Shown in pieces: positions 60,688-64,000 of a stretch of 64,000 nt of DNA. This DNA is from JASHPR01 sp963749145 (GTDB lineage Bacteria; Actinomycetota; Actinomycetes; Streptosporangiales; Streptosporangiaceae), in contig CAVVLN010000005.1 of NCBI GenBank assembly GCA_963749145.1, forward strand, positions 930,001 through 994,000, given 5' to 3'. A program made the position numbers and the translations under genes. The notes beneath the pieces are model-generated. The model saw only the letters and a program-made list of their open reading frames with translations. It searched no databases and was not told the DNA's origin. Numbering within the stretch: the first letter of the stretch is position 1; every line of letters begins with the position of its first letter.

Positions 60688-61766
60688 ATCAGATCAGCCG
60701 TATTTCCCCGATTTCCGATGCCGACGCAGTCCGCCTGGTGAGCGGCGATGCCTTCGCCGACCTCGCCGGGCAGATCGTCGCTACTCCCGCCCGGGGGGAG
60801 CCCGGGCGCCGCGCGGCGCCCGTCCGGGCTAGGTCTCCCCGGTCGCGGCGGTGGCTCTTCGGTGCTCCCGTCGCCGGGCTGGCCGCGGCGGCGGTCATCG
60901 CCGCCGGGGTGGTGGCCTTCCATGGCCACCCGGCCCGTCAGAAGCCGGCGGCCGGCGCATCGCACCCGGCCGCGGTACCCGCCCCCGCGCCGGCGGCCAG
61001 CGCGGCCCAGCTGGTCGCGTTCGCCACCCGGGCCGCGGCCGCGTCGCCGCCATTCAACCCCGGGCCGCACCAGTGGATCTACGCCGACGTCCTGCAGGCG
61101 ACCTCGTCGGCGGGTGGCGGCGGCTACCTGTTCGGGCCGCCGAACCAGCGGCTGAACCAGAAGACCTGGACCCGGGTGGATTACCAGGAGTTCGCGTACC
61201 TCGAGCACGGCCGGCTGGTCATCGCGGCGTCGAACGTGCCCCGGTCGGCCCGGACCGGGCGGGCGGTGCAGCCGGTCCCGTTCGGCTGGCCCTCGGTGAG
61301 CTACCGGTACCTGGACTCGCTGCCGACCAGCCCGGCCCGGCTCATGGCGGTCATCAAGCACAACCTGAGGGCGCAGCCCGATCCGATCGGGGCCGAGGGC
61401 ACGGGCAACGCGGGCGTGTTCACCGCCATCCAGGCGCTGATGCAGAACCCGGTCCTGCCGCCGCGGCTGCTGGCCGCGCTGTACGGGGTGCTGGCCCGCG
61501 ACCCCGCGGTGCACTTCGAGCGGTCGGTCACCGACCTGGCGGGCCGGGCCGGGGTGGGCTTCTCCACGGTGCTGGAGGGCTATCTCGAGCAGCAGATCGT
61601 GATCAACCCGAGGACCTACGCCTACATGGGATACGTCGATGTCGCGGTCCGGGCGCACACCAGCACCGGCCTGGACGGGACGGCGCGCTTCCGGCGGGGC
61701 CAGATCCTCGGCTGGGAGGCCCTGCTCCAGTCCGGCATCGTGTCGCGGCCCGGCCAGATCCCCTGA
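60684..61766 (+). CDS. CU044_5270 family membrane protein (sigma-linked)
   Basis: 360 residues, ATG 60684 overlapping the sigma stop. A cytoplasmic N-terminus of about 55 residues is followed by one membrane helix (LFGAPVAGLAAAAVIAAGVV) and an Ala/Pro linker, then an extracytoplasmic domain (FNPGPHQWIYADVLQATSS; PTSPARLMAVIKHNL; GVGFSTVLEGYLEQQIVINP). This is the plan of CU044_5270 proteins, probable anti-sigma or envelope sensors encoded next to ECF sigma factors. No zinc anti-sigma HxxxCxxC motif is seen. Confidence 0.8.
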   Translation: MNQISRISPISDADAVRLVSGDAFADLAGQIVATPARGEPGRRAAPVRARSPRSRRWLFGAPVAGLAAAAVIAAGVVAFHGHPARQKPAAGASHPAAVPAPAPAASAAQLVAFATRAAAASPPFNPGPHQWIYADVLQATSSAGGGGYLFGPPNQRLNQKTWTRVDYQEFAYLEHGRLVIAASNVPRSARTGRAVQPVPFGWPSVSYRYLDSLPTSPARLMAVIKHNLRAQPDPIGAEGTGNAGVFTAIQALMQNPVLPPRLLAALYGVLARDPAVHFERSVTDLAGRAGVGFSTVLEGYLEQQIVINPRTYAYMGYVDVAVRAHTSTGLDGTARFRRGQILGWEALLQSGIVSRPGQIP

Positions 61767-61818
61767 CCGGTGCCCGCCGCCCGGCCGCGCTGGCCCGCTC
61801 GCGCCGCCGGGCTCAGGC

Positions 61819-61840
61819 GGCCCGGCCGCGCGGCCGGGCC
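61819..61840. terminator. Perfect 22-bp GC palindrome behind the sigma/CU044_5270 operon
   Basis: The sequence 61819-61840 is a perfect palindrome able to form a hairpin with a tiny loop. No T-run follows. It is probably an intrinsic stop of the actinobacterial type. Confidence 0.4.
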
Positions 61841-61921
61841 CGGTCACATGGTCGGCCGTGGTCGGTAGTAGGCGCGTTGACCGACGTTCGCCCGCTTTGA
61901 TGAGATGGCCCGATCACCGGG

Positions 61922-62731
61922 ATGGAGGCTGGCGTGCCGATTGCGGACCAGATCATCGCTGACCTGACGGCCGAAGGGGACGACCTGGACCGGCTGGTGT
62001 CCGGCATCGACCCCGAGCAGTGGCGGCGGCCCACTCCGGCGCCCGGCTGGACCATCGCTCATCAGATCAGCCACCTGACGACATCGGACCGGCTCGCGGA
62101 GCTGGCGGCGACGGACGCGGTGGCGTTCCGGGGCCGGCTGGCCGAGCTGTCCGGTGACGTCAGCGAGGCCGCCGACGCCGGCGCGGCCGAGTTCGCCGGG
62201 GACGAGCCGGAGCAACTGCTGTCACGCTGGCGGGACGCGCGCTCGGGCCTGCTCGGCGCGCTCGCCGCGGTGCCCGACGGGCAGCGGGTGCCGTGGGTGG
62301 TGGCCCCGGTCTCGGCCGCGACCCTGGCCACCACCAGGCTGATGGAGCTGTTCGGGCACGGCCAGGACATCGCCGACGCGCTCGGCGTCCAGCGGCCGGT
62401 GACCGGCCGGATCGTGCACGTGGCCCGGCTGGGCGTGCGGACCAGGGACTACGCGTTTCTGACCCGGGGCCTGACCCCGCCGGAGGAGGAATTCCGGGTC
62501 GAGCTGGCCGCGCCAGACGGCGCGATGTGGGCGTGGGGACCCGAGGACGCCGCCCAGGGGGTCAGCGGCCGGGCGGTGGACTTCTGCCTGCTGGTCACCC
62601 AGCGCCGTCACCGCGACGACCTCCGCCTGGTGGTCCGCGGGCCCGACGCCAACCGCTGGGTCAGCTTCGCCCAGGCCTACGCCGGGCCGCCGGGCCCGGG
62701 CCGGGTACCCGGCCAGTTCGGGCCGAGGTGA
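61922..62731 (+). CDS. TIGR03084-like protein (mycothiol-dependent maleylpyruvate isomerase/DinB fold)
   Basis: 269 residues from ATG 61922; GTG 61934 is also possible. IIADLTAEGDDLDRLVSGID, PEQWRRPTPAPGWTIAHQIS HL and ELFGHGQDIADALG match the actinobacterial TIGR03084 family. His residues in AHQISHL and ELFGHGQD form the metal site of the DinB-like four-helix bundle, followed by a C-terminal SCP2-like domain (FRVELAAPDGAMWAWGPEDA). Mycothiol-dependent chemistry is known for relatives; the substrate here is unknown. Confidence 0.8.
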   Translation: MEAGVPIADQIIADLTAEGDDLDRLVSGIDPEQWRRPTPAPGWTIAHQISHLTTSDRLAELAATDAVAFRGRLAELSGDVSEAADAGAAEFAGDEPEQLLSRWRDARSGLLGALAAVPDGQRVPWVVAPVSAATLATTRLMELFGHGQDIADALGVQRPVTGRIVHVARLGVRTRDYAFLTRGLTPPEEEFRVELAAPDGAMWAWGPEDAAQGVSGRAVDFCLLVTQRRHRDDLRLVVRGPDANRWVSFAQAYAGPPGPGRVPGQFGPR

Positions 62732-62762
62732 CCGGTACCACGTTCCCCGGCTGAGCGTCTGC

Positions 62763-62866
62763 GGGCCCGGGCTGGCCTGCGCGCCCGCGGGCCCGGGCCG
62801 GCCTGCGCGCCCGCGGGCCCGGGCTGGCCTGCGCGCCCGCGAGCCCGGGTCGGCCTGCGCCGGCCG
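62763..62866. repeat. 26-bp tandem repeat, four copies
   Basis: GGGCCCGGGCTGGCCTGCGC units start at 62763, 62789, 62815 and 62841, an exact 26-bp period with a few substitutions in the last copy. The array lies between the TIGR03084-like gene and the small membrane protein. Confidence 0.9.
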
Positions 62867-62995
62867 CCGACCGCCGGCCGCCGGCCCGGAAACCGGCCGA
62901 AAAGTTGTTGGCGCCCGGCCGGTCCGGGACTCCTACCACCGTCACGACGTTGGCGGCCGCCTGAAGGCGGCCGGCGGTGCGCAAGGAGACCCGCG

Positions 62996-63283
62996 ATGCA
63001 TCTGCAGAACAAGACCTCGACCATCACGGTCGCCGTGGTGGCGGCGCTCGTCGCGCTCGCGATCGTGGCGCACGTCAGCGGGGCGCTGACGCTCTCGCCC
63101 TCGCACCCGGCCGGCCACGGGACGGTGCAGGGCCCGGCCGGCCACGGGACGGTGCCGGGCCCGGCCGGCGCAGGCCCGGGCGGGGCAGCAACCTCCGGAT
63201 CAACGGCGACCACGTCAACGTCGGGCCGGTGCTGCGGGAGGTCCGCGGCGGCAACGGCATCGTGCGGTGGGCGCAGACCGTGA
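62996..63283 (+). CDS. Small membrane-anchored protein of unknown function
   Basis: ATG 62996 has a strong AAGGAGA six bases upstream. The N-terminus MHLQNKTSTITVAVVAALVA followed by LAIVAHVSGALTL is a signal anchor. A Gly/Pro/His repeat (GHGTVQGPAGHGTVPGPAGA) follows. The annotated frame then becomes Ser/Thr-rich, but another frame from about 63185 reads SNLRINGDHVNVGPVLREVR and GGNGIVRWAQTV, which looks more protein-like, so a frameshift in the repeat is possible. No family is recognised. Confidence 0.5.
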   Translation: MHLQNKTSTITVAVVAALVALAIVAHVSGALTLSPSHPAGHGTVQGPAGHGTVPGPAGAGPGGAATSGSTATTSTSGRCCGRSAAATASCGGRRP

Positions 63284-63434
63284 CCGCCGCCAGCGAGGCG
63301 GCCCTGGATACCCGGGGGCATCCAGGGCCGCCCCGGCGCGCGGTTCCCGACCGCCCCGCCCGCGAAGGGAGGCTGACCGCCATGGCGCGGGCAGGCACTG
63401 TCCACAGAACGCGTTGTACCCCTACGGTTGGCCC

Positions 63435-64000
63435 ATGCAGGACAGCGAGATCGTCGCCGCGATCGTGGTCGGCGACCCGGTGGGGCTCGCGGCCGCCTAC
63501 GACCGGTACGCGCCCGCGCTGCACGCCTACTGCCGCTCGCTGCTGGCCGAGCCCGCCGACGCCGCGGACGCGGTGCAGGACACCTTCGTGGTCGCCGCGT
63601 CCAAGCTGGACGGGCTGCGCGACCCGGACCGCCTCCGGCCCTGGCTGTACGCGGTGGCGCGGAACGAGTGCCACCGTCGGCTGCGCTCGCGGGCCAGGAT
63701 CACCGACCTGGACGAGGCGGGCGAGATGACCGATGCCTCGCCCGGCGTCGGTGACTCCGCCGAGCGCGGCGAACTGCGCGACCTGGTCCGGGCCGCGATC
63801 GCGGGCCTGAACTCCGGCGACCGGGAGGTCATCGAGCTCAGCCTGCGCCACGAACTCGACGGCGCCGACCTCGCCGGGGCGCTCGGCGTGCCGGTGAACC
63901 AGGCCCACGCGCTGGCGTCCCGGGCCCGCGGCCAGCTCGAGCGGTCGCTGGGCGTGCTGCTGGTGGCCAGGACGGGCCGGGAGGCCTGCCCGGAACTCGA
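63435..64000 (+). CDS. ECF-type sigma factor, 3' end outside window
   Basis: Open from ATG 63435 to the window edge, 188 codons. Region 2: GLAAAYDRYAPALHAYCRSL, LAEPADAADAVQDTFVVAAS and RLRPWLYAVARNECHRRLRS. Region 4: IAGLNSGDREVIELSLRHEL and DGADLAGALGVPVNQAHALA. The C-terminus begins an extension (LLVARTGREACPEL) typical of larger actinobacterial ECF proteins with fused anti-sigma or membrane regions. The upstream small membrane protein may belong to its regulon. Confidence 0.88.
   Translation, partial: MQDSEIVAAIVVGDPVGLAAAYDRYAPALHAYCRSLLAEPADAADAVQDTFVVAASKLDGLRDPDRLRPWLYAVARNECHRRLRSRARITDLDEAGEMTDASPGVGDSAERGELRDLVRAAIAGLNSGDREVIELSLRHELDGADLAGALGVPVNQAHALASRARGQLERSLGVLLVARTGREACPEL

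Overview
This window is very GC-rich chromosomal DNA from a filamentous or soil-type actinobacterium. The evidence is frequent GTG/TTG starts, families largely confined to Actinobacteria (DUF6986, DUF2332, CU044_5270, a TIGR03084-like mycothiol-type enzyme, the SCO2521-SCO2525 families), ETF- and corrinoid-linked catabolism, and two ECF sigma factors. No rRNA, tRNA, CRISPR array or intact IS was seen.

Layout. 0-7.5 kb: an amidohydrolase tail, a SLOG + four-helix membrane protein of the nucleotide-sensing-effector type, a low-GC Cys-rich secreted protein, an IS1380-family transposase remnant, an HTH/NB-ARC/TPR regulator broken near its 3' end, and a decayed Ig-repeat gene. 7.7-15 kb: a purine-degradation operon (xanthine dehydrogenase molybdopterin subunit, DUF6986 aldolase-like protein with a frameshift, allantoinase, allantoicase, LLM flavin oxidoreductase). 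15-24.6 kb: GH15 glycosidase, GMC (choline dehydrogenase-like) oxidoreductase, Orn/Lys/Arg decarboxylase, GNAT, PPOX protein, aldehyde dehydrogenase and its IclR regulator. 24.9-33 kb: nucleotidyltransferase-like gene, then an operon of metallophosphoesterase, APC permease, dimethylglycine/sarcosine-dehydrogenase-like flavoprotein, etfB and etfA. 33-33.7 kb: two candidate structured RNAs, each with a strong terminator hairpin. 33.7-39.9 kb: DUF2332, VOC relic, TetR, questin-oxidase-like protein, ArsR, a dead MFS transporter with its HTH regulator, and a HIT protein.

40-51 kb is the most unusual part: a WD40-small GTPase-zinc ribbon-TIR protein stands divergent to a cluster I recognise as the actinobacterial SCO2521-SCO2525 set (duplicated NNMT-like methyltransferase, SCO2524, variant P-loop SCO2523, SCO2522, SCO2521) with an inserted two-helix membrane protein. 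The function of this set is unknown to me. The TIR-GTPase neighbour makes a conflict or signalling system a reasonable hypothesis.

51-60 kb: a 2-hydroxyacid dehydrogenase and a RelE fragment, then a complete corrinoid demethylation system: MttB-type methyltransferase without pyrrolysine, corrinoid protein, methyl-THF:corrinoid methyltransferase, reductive activator, DUF1638 and a MetF-like reductase, with an IclR regulator. With the GMC oxidoreductase, aldehyde dehydrogenase and DMG-dehydrogenase/ETF operon, the window could in principle take choline or betaine through dimethylglycine and sarcosine to glycine (inference). 60-64 kb: ECF sigma with a CU044_5270 membrane partner, TIGR03084 enzyme, small membrane-anchored protein, and a second ECF sigma cut by the window edge.

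A recurring theme is short GC-rich tandem repeats (26, 28, 30, 33, 34 bp) in intergenic regions, sometimes copying the last codons of the upstream gene. Several genes carry one-base frameshifts, so assembly errors must be separated from real decay.
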